A stretch of 64,000 nucleotides of DNA from Epinephelus fuscoguttatus (Eukaryota > Chordata > Actinopteri > Perciformes > Serranidae), in NCBI RefSeq assembly GCF_011397635.1, contig NC_064766.1, forward strand, positions 42,527,100 to 42,591,099, given 5' to 3'. The first letter of the stretch is position 1, and each line of letters starts with the position of its first letter. A model generated the notes under the pieces. The model was not told the DNA's origin. It worked only from the letters and a program-made list of their open reading frames with translations, and searched no databases. Below, one piece after another: positions 34,367-60,262 of this stretch. A program made the translations under genes and the position numbers.

Positions 34367-35844
34367 AACCTTCAGGCGGATGGCTGAACACCCAAATACT
34401 GACCCGATGTCACATTCTCTGAAGTACCGTCTGTCTGAAGGTCTAGAACGTCCTCACTGACTCCCAGAATAAACACCAAACCTTCACCCTGTAATGTTCT
34501 CAAGCGTTCTGTTGGATGTCTGGGTTCTCTCACCATTCTGTACCCCACCCGACCCTTTCGCATACATCTAGAACTTTGCTTATTGAGAGTTCTCTGGAGT
34601 TCTGCACTCACCATTCTGCTAATAACGTCAAACCTTGTTCATAGTTCTTGAACCTTCACTCAGCTCTGACCTTATGAACTGTTGCACAGAGGAACTTTAC
34701 ACAGAAATGTTCTAGAATGAAACTGTTGTAGAACCCTCAAAAGCGTTCACTCCATTATAAGGTTCTAGAACAGCAGACTTCTAAAACCGTCATTAGGAAG
34801 AAAGATTTAAACCACCCGACCCCTCTGTTCCACACTCAAAGAACCCTGACATCAAGTTCTTAATCATTTCTAAACTTTACAAATCTCCTGATGTTAAACA
34901 TTTTGTTCCAGAGCAGGTTTCTCAGTCATTCACAGAACACACAGTGTCTAAGTGTCCTACAGTAACAAATCTAGAACCTACCCTGACCAACAGAACCCAG
35001 TTTTATTTAATGGGTAACTTTCACTCCAAAGCAGAGAAAGTTCTGTTCCTGGTGTTCTGCAGTCAGCTTCTACTACAACATGTCTTCACCGTAACATCTG
35101 AACTAAAGAACCCTGTCACTGAGATCAGCATTTCTCTGCACAAAACCACAGAAGCTTTCTTTGCTCTGGAATCCGTACTCCATTGAAGGGTTCTACATTA
35201 GCAGGAACACGAGCTGTGCTTTGATGGAGATCTTAACAAATTAACTTGAAAAACTTTTACTTAAACTCTGAGCAGTAGAACCGTTTAAGAACCTTTCTGT
35301 ATGTGTAGGTTCTGGATCCGTCTCTGCAGCAGCCGGTTCCTCTTCTCTGTTTTCTGGTTCCAGCAGATGACGAACGAAGCGATGACGGAGCGTTACAGGT
35401 GACCTTCAGACGGAGAAAAAGAAACTCTGAGGTCATCGGGCGTCAACTCAGTGAGCACCGAGTTCTCCTTAGAACCCTCAGCTGCTGAAGGATGAACGCT
35501 GCAGATCTGATCACAGTCTGACTCAGTTATTGATCATCAGCACTGATCTGAATGTTCTGGAGACTAGCTCAGTCTTCATCTTCATCATCGTCACTGTCGC
35601 CATGGTAACTGCTGTTGGTAGACTGAATGAAGAGGGATGCTAATGTAAAGCTAATATTAGCATGTGGTGGATGGAAGCAGCTGCGGTCTGCTGATCAGGT
35701 ACTGATTAATTATCGATCAGTTATTGTCAGCATGCTGTAAAAACAAAGGTGTGCAGCTGAGTGTTGGCCGGACACACTATATCATCTGTAATAATTAAAT
35801 AAAAATGTGTATATGTGTGTTCTGCTTCATGATTGAAATGTTTT

Positions 35845-35850
35845 AATAAA
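35845..35850 (+). terminator. Candidate polyadenylation signal of afg3l2
   Basis: AATAAA in an AT-rich stretch about 1.5 kb after the stop. Alternative signals are AATAAA near 34468 and AAATAAAAA near 35801. The choice cannot be made from sequence. From here to 36540 no gene is visible. Confidence 0.4.
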
Positions 35851-36171
35851 GTCATAAAAACTATCAATACATTTATAATCGATCAATCATTAAAAACAAT
35901 GAAAACTTAAACAGTTTTCAACACAACAAAAGATATTGTTTCATCAGAATAAATAAATGATGAGATTGCTTTTGAGTTCCACCTGCTGAAGGGTTCATTT
36001 AATGTGTAAAATATAAAATTAAAACATCTGTATCACGAACAAACAAACAAACACACTCCTGTGTGAGTCACTGACTTTATCTGTCTGTCAAATATATTTT
36101 TAAATCACATAGTTTGAAACATGAAATTGAAATTTTAAACATTGATAAAAAGTGACATTTATTTTATTCTG

Positions 36172-36220
36172 ACTGAGGAACAGGTGGGTCGGACTGACTC
36201 TGACCCACCTGTTCCTCAGT
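36172..36220. repeat. Perfect 19-bp inverted repeat with 11-bp loop
   Basis: Arms ACTGAGGAACAGGTGGGTC (36172-36190) and its exact inverse (36202-36220), in the afg3l2-puf60 intergenic region. Confidence 0.9.
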
Positions 36221-36579
36221 GATGAAGACAAAACATTTAATTAACATCAATTTAATTAATTGAGATGGTTAATGTTTTTATTTATTGCTTCATCACGTCT
36301 TTGTTGCTCTGACAATTCGCCGATGTATGAATGAATTAAATACTATATTTTATGAATAAAACAATTAGTTTTTGTCCTTAAATCTGCAGACTGAAACGTT
36401 AGCCGCTCTTTTATTTTGAAGCCCCTCCAAGAGGATGTGACATAGGCGGAAGTGCCGCTGCAAGTCGGAGAGCTGAGACTAACAACAAAAATCTAAATAT
36501 GAAAATAAAAATATAAAATGTATGAGCTGTGTTTTTGATCCCGGAGCAGAGACAGAGAGGAGCTCAGAGAGACAGCTGC

Positions 36580-49689
<13,110 letters not shown>

Positions 49690-49904
49690 AACACACACAC
49701 ATAGAGCATAGTGCAGGCGCCTCTTTCTATTAATGTTTGTCTGAGATTTAAAGGACCACTCCGCTGTTTCTCATGTTTCAGTTCCTGCTGAATGTTTTTA
49801 TATATCACAGATTTTATACGTAACAGTGACTGTAGTCACTAACATGCTAACGTCAGTGACGCTAACGTTAGCAGCCAATGCTAATTGTATTTGTACTGTA
49901 GCTT

Positions 49905-50710
49905 GAAATCCTGATCCAAGTCAGACTCCAGTCACGACCTGATCCAAGTCAGACTCCAGTCACGACCTGATCCAAGTCAGACTCTAGTCACATGACCTGA
50001 TCCAAGTCAGACTCCAGTCACGTGACCTGATCCAAGTTAGACTCTAGTCACATGACCTGATCCAAGTCAGACTCCAGTCACGTGACCTGATCCAAGTTAG
50101 ACTCCAGTCACATGACCTGATCCGAGTCAATCCAAGTCAGACTCCAGTCACGTGACCTGATCCAAGTTAGACTCCAGTCACATGACCTGATCCGAGTCAA
50201 TCCAAGTCAGACTCCAGTCACGTGACCTGATCCAAGTTAGACTCTAGTCACATGACCTGATCCGAGTCAATCCAAGTCAGACTCCAGTCACGTGACCTGA
50301 TCCAAGTTAGACTCCAGTCACATGACCTGATCCGAGTCAATCCAAGTCAGAGTCCAGTCACGTGACCTGATCCAAGTCAGACTCCAGTCACGACCTGATC
50401 CAAGTCAGACTCTAGTCACATGACCTGATCCAAGTCAGACTCCAGTCACGTGACCTGATCCAAGTTAGACTCCAGTCACATGACCTGATCCGAGTCAATC
50501 CAAGTCAGACTCCAGTCACGTGACCTGATCCAAGTCAGACTCCAGTCACGTGACCTGATCCAAGTCAGACTCCAGTCACATGACCTGATCCAAGTCAGAC
50601 TCCAGTCACGTGACCTGATCCAAGTTAGACTCCTGTCACATGACCTGATCCAAGTTAGACTCCAGTCACATGACCTGATTCAAGTCAGACTCCAGTCACA
50701 TGATTTTATT
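49905..50710. repeat. 30-bp E-box minisatellite downstream of puf60
   Basis: About 27 units of a 30-bp repeat containing GATCCAAGTCAGACTCCAGT. About ten copies carry the perfect palindrome GTCACGTGAC; the others read GTCACATGAC or a shortened GTCACGAC. It lies 216 bases after the stop codon, either in the 3' UTR or just beyond. Confidence 0.95.
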
Positions 50711-51402
50711 ACTTTAGACTCAATTTTTAAAAATCAAAAAAGACTGGCAACTTGGACTTTAATACCGATGACTTGTAACTTGACTCGGACTGGAGCCTTT
50801 TGACTTGAAAATACTTGATACTTCCTGCCAAGCCCAAGAATGAAAATGGTCAACAAAGAATGAACAGCAGTGAGACGTGAGATCAGTGACCTGACGCTGA
50901 TGTGAGCACAGTTTGTGAGCTCGTGCTAAGCTAACATTAGCTTCACAGCTAAGTCACTTTTTAACAAAGTGGTTTTAACTCAATAAAAGCAGGTCTTAAA
51001 AAGCGTTGATGATTTCTGTAAATGTAAATCTGCGATACTTAAGCTGAGGAGCACATCACGACTTGTTCAGGACTCGAAACTCAAGGTTAGGGACTCGGTC
51101 TTGATATGGGAAATGACATGAGATTTGCTGGACTTGATAAACAATGATTTGGTCTCTGCTGCGTTCAGGGACAGTGTGACATCATGTGAAATGCTCAGCA
51201 GGAGTGAAGGAGGTCTGAGGTGAAACGTGAAGCCGACAGGTCCACGTGTCACTTCACCTGTTCAGGTCCAGAAACTTCTGAACCGACTCGGGCCTCTCCA
51301 TGTTGTGTGGATGTTCTCCGAATGCTGTGGAAATGTTTGAGCCTGGTGGATGAAGCCTCACCGGGCGACGGTGCGTTCAGGTGTCAAACACCAAAATATG
51401 TG

Positions 51403-51408
51403 AATAAA
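51403..51408 (+). terminator. Candidate polyadenylation signal of puf60
   Basis: AATAAA followed by a T run and a GT-rich stretch (TGTGTTTTTCTTGGTG), a good signal context. An earlier AATAAA at 50982-50987 is an alternative. Use of either would place the 30-bp E-box array in the 3' UTR. Confidence 0.4.
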
Positions 51409-51479
51409 ACCTTTTTTTTTTTAACTGTGTTTTTCTTGGTGTTGAGCTGCTGTATGATTGGCTGACAGTCTGCAGCTGC

Positions 51480-53640
51480 TCTCTGATGTCATCTCTCTCA
51501 ATTAACCTTATTAGCCACATGTTCAGTGACAAGCTCATGAAGATTACGTCATCACAATGATGTCATTATTCATCTTTGACCAAATAATCACCCACCTCAA
51601 AAAAGTTCTAGGTCACTCGATGATTTCATCTTTATGATCGAACGTTAATCACTGATCTTTACACCCCTCAAGTTTTTATTGTTACAACATTCACCCAGTT
51701 ATAGGCTTTTATTTTGAAGGCTAATCACCAAAGCAAAAGTGATCAGTTTTATTATTAATATTATATCCGTATTTTATAAAGTCCATCTGTTGAACCAAGT
51801 TTCTCCCTCTGAGACTGAAACATGAAACCTGCAGTTCTTCTGATGTCCACTAGAGTGCATCCCCACAGACCTCCATGTTCACATGCAGTAATCAACATGT
51901 TTACATCCCGCCCACGACCTCTGACCCGAGCTGACCTCTGACCCGAGCTTACACGTGCTCGTATGACACAATTTCTAGATTCCTTCCATTATTTTAAAGT
52001 CTGGAGGTGATGTACTCGTTCAGAATCTGAGGATCACTGGAGCAGCTATGACGACCCCGACAATCATCATAACAAGGTCACGTTTTGATATCAGTCCTCC
52101 ATAGGGCATAACCGCGGTGATTTAGGTACCCAAACACTTCACTGTGTGAGCCACAACTTCCTCCCAGACTGACTGACTGTTTATGTTTGATTAAGTTACA
52201 CATCATCAAAGGGGCGGGGCCTCTTTGACTGACAGGCTGTCTGCTAACAGTAGATAGATCCACCCTCTCATTCAAATATGGTCACCTCTTGCTCCAGAAA
52301 CCAAGATGGCGGGGGCTGACATGCTGAACTGGAGGATTCAAAATGGATGACATCACATTCTGTGGTTTACACCTGTACTTGCGTTCAGAGGGCTCGGAGG
52401 TTTCTGAGGACCTGACGTGAAAAGTCCCTACCTCCGGAAAAAGTGCGTTCATTGCCCCACATCGTACCTTGGACGTAGACAAATATGCATGTCCGCAAGA
52501 AGATGTTCGCTTGTTGTTCGTCTTGTTGGCTAAATGAAGAGGTCAAAGACGTTTTGTTAACGTATGTTGGCGATGTTACTAATTCTATGTATAACAATAG
52601 ACGGAATGTTCAAATGAAATGTAGCAGTGGAGAATTTGCTTAAAGACGTCTTTGATATGCATTTTTTTACCTAAGAAAAATGATTTGACTCACCGGTAGC
52701 GAAGGGGGCCGCCATCGCTGTAACGTCATGACACATCAAGTCAGGGTCCTTGGGTTGCTACACTTCCACACGACGTTCCGAGCGAAAAATTCCGCTCCGA
52801 CCACGTGTTCAAAGCGCTTTTTTTTGTTCAGGACCTCAAAACCTCTGACCTTATGAACGCCGCGATAGACCTGTTCACATGTGATGACATTACTCAACAC
52901 GTGTTAAAAACATCAGATATAAAGAGTCACAGGATGATGTCACAGAGACACAAACAACTACAGAGATGCGAAACAACAACATCAGAGTGTGTGAGTCTCC
53001 TGTGAAGGAGAGGTGGGGGCCTTTCTGTATTATCTGTGCCCAGGGGCCCATTCTCTCCTCATCGGCCCCTGGCTGTGGCAGCTTTCAATAATCCAACATG
53101 TGAACAGGTGTTGGTGTCTTCTTTCAGACCAGAGGAGGAAAAAAGTCCAAAATACAGATCGGAGGTTTATTTCAGTTCAGATTTGAGTTCTGGAAATTTA
53201 TACAAAAACTATATATTTAATGAGATTGTGTCTCATTTACATATTTAAACAAACAATTTAATAAAGTTTTAAAATTTAAAATAATTGTCTGAATGTAAGA
53301 AATGACCTGAGGAGGTCTGAAGTGATACCTGTCATCAGCTCATCATGGTGCTGCTCTCTGAGTCCTCCACGTGATTTCCGGTCTGCTCCAACACTGCTCT
53401 CTTTTTAAAAACTTAAAACGGATCTTTTTTTCACAAGCTTGTAGTTCGGTTTTTATTTGTTTTACTCATTAGTGTTATTACTATTAGTGTTAGTAAAGAA
53501 TCATGATATTTATCTTCTTATTTTGATTAATACATGTAATGATTTATTATCTTCTATGATGTTTTATGTTGATCATGTATGATGTATTTTGAAAACATTG
53601 AGTTCATGTTTGACGTATGAAATGTGCTGTAGGAATAAAA
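51480..53640. other. puf60-klhl18 intergenic region, no gene recognised
   Basis: No conserved reading frame, clear transposon end or long tandem repeat is seen on either strand. Short AT-rich and GATGACATCA-like stretches only; some parts (52300-52800, 53040-53110) may be old repeats but could not be assigned. Confidence 0.5.
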
Positions 53641-53745
53641 TTGACAAAACGGTGAGTTTTATTTTGAAGGTGGTGACCGAATGTGTCGGTGTTGTACGGC
53701 GGCTCGCTGGGCTCAGTCCGCGCCGCTCCGCCGCTCGTGCCGACG

Positions 53746-54682
53746 ATGGGAGACGTTCTGTGCGAAGAGCTCGAGGATTTAGTTCACTTCTCAGTGCACG
53801 ACCTGCCGGCACGAGGCTATGTCGTCATGGAGGAGATCCGACGTCAGGGGAAACTCTGTGATGTCACGCTCAAGGTAAAACTGACGGCGCTCGAGGCTCC
53901 AGTTAGCCTGCAGGCTAGCAGCTAGCAGCTAGCCGAGCTAACAACATGCTAACACAAGCTAACAGCGGATTATTAAAACGTCATACAGGTTCATTAAAGC
54001 TAAGTCAGCTGACCTTTGACCCGCCGCACACCGGAAACACCTGAGACCCTGTCACGTTGTCATGGTGATCAGACAGCAGGTGTTTCCGGTGTTTTAAACC
54101 CAGAGTGGGTCCTACTTTGTACCGCTGAGCTGCCGCGGAGGGTTACAGGCTGACAGGTGATGGGAACTGTCTGCTTCTGTTGACAGTGAAAAGACAAATA
54201 CTCAGATACGTTACTGCAGTAAAAGTACCACCGTGTACAAGTACTCTGCTACAAGTAAAAGTGTGTATTACCAGCAGCAGTAAAAGTACCAACACCACAC
54301 TAAAAATACTTCACTGCACGCAAAAGTACTGCCTTCCAACCTGTACTGCAGTAAAAGTATCTGAATTTGGGAAAAGTAAAAGTACACAAGTACTATCAGC
54401 AGCCTGAAGTAAAAATACACAAGTACTAACAGCAGATTGAAGTAAAAGTACACAAGTACTCAGCAGATTGAAGTAAAAGTACACAAGTACTAACAGCAGA
54501 TTGAAGTAAAAGTACACAAGTACTCAGCAGATTGAAGTAAAAGTACACAAGTACTTTCAGCAGACTGAAGTAAAAGTACACAAGTACTCTCAGCAGCCTG
54601 AAGTAAAGTGTGTGTTGGATGAAGCTGCACTGAGGTGTAGCTACGTTTCCAGCTGTACATGTTGAACTCTGAGGACTGTTAT

Positions 54683-54730
<48 letters not shown>

Positions 54731-56985
54731 AGACATTGACATTGACTGTTGGGTGGTACAGGTACTCTACATGTATAGTGAGGCACAGTACTTGAGTAAA
54801 TGTACTCAGTTACCTTCCAGCTGTGGGTGTGATGAGTTCATCGATTGAACGCATCGTCACAGTCTTTCAGCAGACCAGGAAGTAAAGATTGATCGGCATG
54901 AAGGTGATGTCATGTGACTCAGCTGTGAGTGATTTCCTGAGATGAGATTCATGTTGTGACCCGTGAAGACGAGTCATCAAACACCTGCAAACATCACACA
55001 CTTTTACTGCGCCCTGTCAAGGTGGCAATGCCACGCCATCACTCTGCCTCACCCGTCCTGTATTAAAGGGGCGAGGAGCAGAGACATCACACCTGTGAGA
55101 TGTCAGCACAGGTAGGAACAGTGCTGACACTGTGTGTGTGACAGCACAGGTAGAAACAGTGCTGACACTGTGTGTGACAGGACAGGTGGGAACAGTGCTG
55201 ACACTGTGTGTGTGACAGGACAGGTGGGAACAGTGCTGACACTGTGTGTGACAGGACAGGTAGGAACAGTGCTGACACTGTGTGTGTGACAAGACAGGTA
55301 GGAACAGTGCTGACACTGTGTGTGACAGGACAGGTGGGAACAGTGCTGACACTGTGTGTGTGACAGGACAGGTGGGAACAGTGCTGACACTGTGTGTGAC
55401 AGGACAGGTAGGAACAGTGCTGACACTGTGTGTGTGACAAGACAGGTAGGAACAGTGCTGACACTGTGTGTGACAGGACAGGTGGGAACAGTGCTGACAC
55501 TGTGTGTGTGACAAGACAGGTAGGAACAGTGCTGACACTGTGTGTGACAGGACAGGTAGAAACAGTGCTGACACTGTGTGTGTGACAGGACAGGTAGAAA
55601 CAGTGCTGACACTGTGTGTGACAGGACAGGTAGGAACAGTGCTGACACTGTGTGTGACAGGACAGGTGGGAACAGTGCTGACACTGTGTGTGACAAGACA
55701 GGTAGAAAGAGTGCTGACACTGTGTGTGTGTGTGTGACAGGACAGGTGGGAACAGTGCTGACACTGTGTGTGACAGGACAGGTGGGAACAGTGCTGACAC
55801 TGTGTGTGTGACAAGACAGGTAGGAACAGTGCTGACACTGTGTGTGTGTGACAGGACAGGTAGGAACAGTGCTGACACTGTGTGTGTGTGACAGGACAGG
55901 TAGGAACAGTGCTGACACTGTGTGTGTGACAGGACAGGTAGGAACAGTGCTGACACTGTGTGTGTGTGACAGGACAGCTATAGTGATGGTGTGATGAAGT
56001 CCCTTCTAACAGCTCATTTAGGAGTACTGACATCTGCTGGTCATTTGATGTACAGCAGTTCTACAGTGACATTACATGTGGGCTATATGCCACTGGATCT
56101 GTACACATGATGATGCATGTATTATGTCAGAATCCCCATACGAGCTGTTGTAAAGCCACATGACATTAATCTATCCTGAACGTGGTGTATCAGTGAAGTC
56201 ATTATATATCTATATATTTGGGCTGTGCGATTGCCTTGAAATTTCATATTGTGGATTGTCATTGCTCTAGATTGCTAATACACGATTAAATTGCCAAGGG
56301 GGGTGGGGGGTTACGGCCTTGGCACATGTCTTGCGTTGATCACTACCAGTCAGCATGGCAGCCAACACTGACACTGCTGTGGCTTTGGTTGCAAGGAAAA
56401 ACGCCACCGCATTTTTATATTTTTTGTGTTATAATGACGTTATTTTAATATTTTCCATCATATGCACAAGTGAGCATCTCTGGCTTGTCAGCACAGTGGT
56501 GTCGACAAGCCGGAGACGTGTTGCTCCTCCTCACTTCAAGTCGCTGTTATTAACTTTTAACCTGCAAAGGCGGCAGTGCTGCAACATTGTAGGAATTTAT
56601 GAAAGCCCTTGTGAACATTTCAGTAGTTACACATTAAAACAATATTTATTTGCAGTTACTCTATTGAACGACCCCGAAGCATGAGCAAACGCTCTGTGTC
56701 ACTTCAGATCAAAGAGATGCACCCTGTCACTGTCAGTGCAGGGCTGACAGGTCACCCTCCGCTGAGAAGAGAGAGAGAGAGGAGATGGATTGTAGGTCTG
56801 TTTGTAAACGGGGCTTCTCTGACAGTCATGTATGTCCGCAAGAAAACATCTCTTAATGCACGGTAGAGCGCCGTTTTTTCTTTTTTTTTTCACAATCGAC
56901 TTGATATCCAGCAAATCGCCTGGCAACCCTCCAATCGCCAATATACAATTTGATCTCAGGCCTAATATGTATTTATACATACATA

Positions 56986-57033
<48 letters not shown>

Positions 57034-58561
57034 TATACATACACTGAACAAAAATATAAACGCAACACTTTTGTTTTTGTTCCCATTTTTCATGAGCTGA
57101 ACTCAAAGATCTAAAACATTTTCTATACACACAAAAGACCATTTCCCTCAAATATTGTTCACAAATCTGTCTAAATCTGTGTTAGTGAGCACTTCTCCTT
57201 TGCCGAGATAATCCATCCCACCTCACAGGTGTGGCATATCAAGATGTTGATTAGACAGCATGATTATTGCACAGGTGTGCCTTAGGCTGGCCACAATAAA
57301 AGGCCACTCTGAAATGTGCAGTTTTATCACACAGCACAATGCCACAGATGTCGCAAGTTTTGAGGGAGCGTGCAATTGGCATGCTGAGTGCAGGAATGTC
57401 CACCAGAGCTGTTGTCCGTGAATTCAGTGTTCATTTCTCTACCATAAGCCGTTTCCAAAGGTGTTTCAGACAATTTGGCAGTACATCGAACCGGCAGCAC
57501 AACCGCAGACCACGTGTAACCACACCAACCCAGGACCTCCACATCCAGCATGTTCACCTCCAAGATCGTCTGAGACCAGCCACCCGGACAGCTGCTGCAA
57601 CAATCGGTTTGCATAACCAAAGAATTTCTGCACAAACTGTCAGAAACCGTCTCAGGGAAGCTCGTCTGCATGCTCGTCGTCCTCATCGGGGTCTCGACCT
57701 GACTGCAGTTCGTCGTCGTAACCGACTTGAGTGGGCAAATGCTCACATTCGATGGCGTCTGGCATGTTGGAGAGGTGTTCTCTTCACGGATGAATCCTGG
57801 TTTTCACTGTTCAGGGCAGATGGCAGACAGCATGTGAGGCGTCATGTGGGTGAGCGGTTTGCTGATGTCAACGTTGTGGATCGAGTGGCCCATGGTGGCG
57901 GTGGGGTTATGGTTTGGGCAGGCATATGTTATGGACAACGAACACAGGTGCATTTTATTGATGGCATTTTGAATGCACAGAGATACCGTGACGAGATCCT
58001 GAGGCCCATTGTTGTGCCATTCATCCACGACCATCACCTCATGTTGCAGCATGATAATGCACGGCCCCATGTTGCAAGGATCTGTACACAATTCCTGGAA
58101 GCATCCCAGTTCTTGCATGGCCAGCATACTCACCGGACATGTCACCCATTGAGCATGTTTGGGATGCTCTGGATCGGCGTATAGGACAGCGTGTTCCAGT
58201 TCCTGCCAATATCCAGCAACTCCGTACAGCCATTGAAGAGGAGTGGACCAACATTCCACAGGCCACAATCAACAACCTGATCAACTCTATGCGAAGGAGA
58301 TGTGTTGCGCTGCTTGAGGCAAATGGTGGTCACACCAGATACTGACTGGTTTTCTGACCCACCCCCCCAATAAAGCAAAACTGCACATTTCAGAGTGGCC
58401 TTTTATTGTGGCCAGCCTAAGGCACACCTGTGCAATAATCATGCTGTCTAATCAGCATCTTGATATGCCACACCTGTGAGGTGGGATGGATTATCTCGGC
58501 AAAGGAGAAGTGCTCACTAACACAGATTTAGACAGATTTGTCAACAATATTTGAGGGAAAA

Positions 58562-58609
<48 letters not shown>

Positions 58610-60207
58610 GTGTGTGTGTGTGTGTGTGTATATTTATACAACAGTTAGTTCCAGCCAAGCAATTTGAAGCAATTTGATTGGCCAAGAGACATTCAACACG
58701 TGATGATATTAGAGTATAACATCACAGTTTGTTCACTCTCTGAATGTATTACTCCGCATCAAACAGCTGATCGATGCTGACGCGTTGCCATGGCAGCATT
58801 CTAACTATTGCTGCGCTCAAGTGACATTTAAGGAGTGGTCTTCAGAGAAAACATGGATTTTCTTAAAAATATTAGTTTTGAACTTAATAACGAGTGGTCA
58901 TCAGATGAGGATGAGGGAAAAGGGAAGCAAAATCCAGCTGGGGCTGTGCCAACATCCAGGTTTGCCATAGTTTCATCAGCTGAACTGGACGAACTGGAGA
59001 AAACCAAGAATGAGGCGAACACCGTTAGGCAGACATTATGGGCTGTCAACTGTTTCCAAACTTGGCTGCGTGTGACATCAATCGACATCAATTTCCAGTC
59101 CATCGAGAAGGCAGAACTGAATGAAGTTTTGAGGCAGTTTTATGGATCAGTGCGCACCACCAAAGGAGAGCTTTACGGGATAAGTAGTTATGTCGAACTG
59201 CGCGCCGGTTTAAACCGTTACATTAACGAGCCTCCTATCAGCCGGTCATGGAACATAATACAAGACGCAGAGTTCACACAAGAGAATAATGTGTTTAAGG
59301 GAGTGGTTAAACAGATTAGGAGAGCTGGGAAGGACAGAACAACACACCATGCCACTATTACACCTGAGGATCAGCTCATCCTAACGCACTCTGCTGCGCT
59401 GCGGCCAGACAATCCAAAAGGTCTGCTAAACAAAGTCTGGTACGATCTCCAATTACATTTTGGACGGCGAGGGAAGGAGGGGAACAGGGCCCTAAACCCG
59501 ACTCTTTCGTGTTAAAAACGGATGAAAACGGTGCCAAATATTTCACCTTGTCCTTCAATGAGGAAACTAAAAATCATAAAGACCCGTTGGAGAGAGACAG
59601 AGAAAACAGGAGAGGTGCCATGTATGAGGAGCCAGAAAACCACCTCTGCCCAGTTGCTTCCCTACTTAAATACCTCAGCAAAATCCCACCAGATGCGAAA
59701 GCCCTCTACCTAAAACCTAAAATGACAGCAGCCCCCACAGACAACGTCTGGTACACTGCAGCTCCACTGGGAGTTAACACACTTGCACAGATGCTCCCGA
59801 AGATGTGCAAGGAGGCGGGGACACAAACTGTTTACACCAATCACAGCCTCAGGGCCACTGCCATCCAGAAACTGTCAGATGCGGGACTTTCAGTGAGGGA
59901 GATCATGACAGTCAGTGGGCATCGGTATGTTACTCTGACTAGGCCATGTGAGGTTACTGTAGAGTCGCAATGGCGATTGATAGACACACCCTAAAAAAAT
60001 AATGTTGGGGGGGGGGACTGTTTTTGTTGGCGGAGGAAAATAAAATACGTAAATAATCTATTTTGTCACCTTTCTTCAACATTTTCTTACTCAGCATCGC
60101 CATTTTAACTGTTGTTGAACTGTTGGCCTGCGGCCTCGTGCCTACAACCGAATCACAGCCGTGACGATATCACAGTACAACATCACGAGCTCGAGTGTGA
60201 TATTGCT

Positions 60208-60262
<55 letters not shown>

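Noticed and set aside
36172-36220. microRNA precursor
   Set aside because: The 19-bp stem with an 11-base loop is too short for a typical pre-miRNA and pairing does not extend outward.
55017-56033. 338-aa minus-strand frame with [12 protein letters not shown] repeats
   Set aside because: Product of a 36-38-bp minisatellite.
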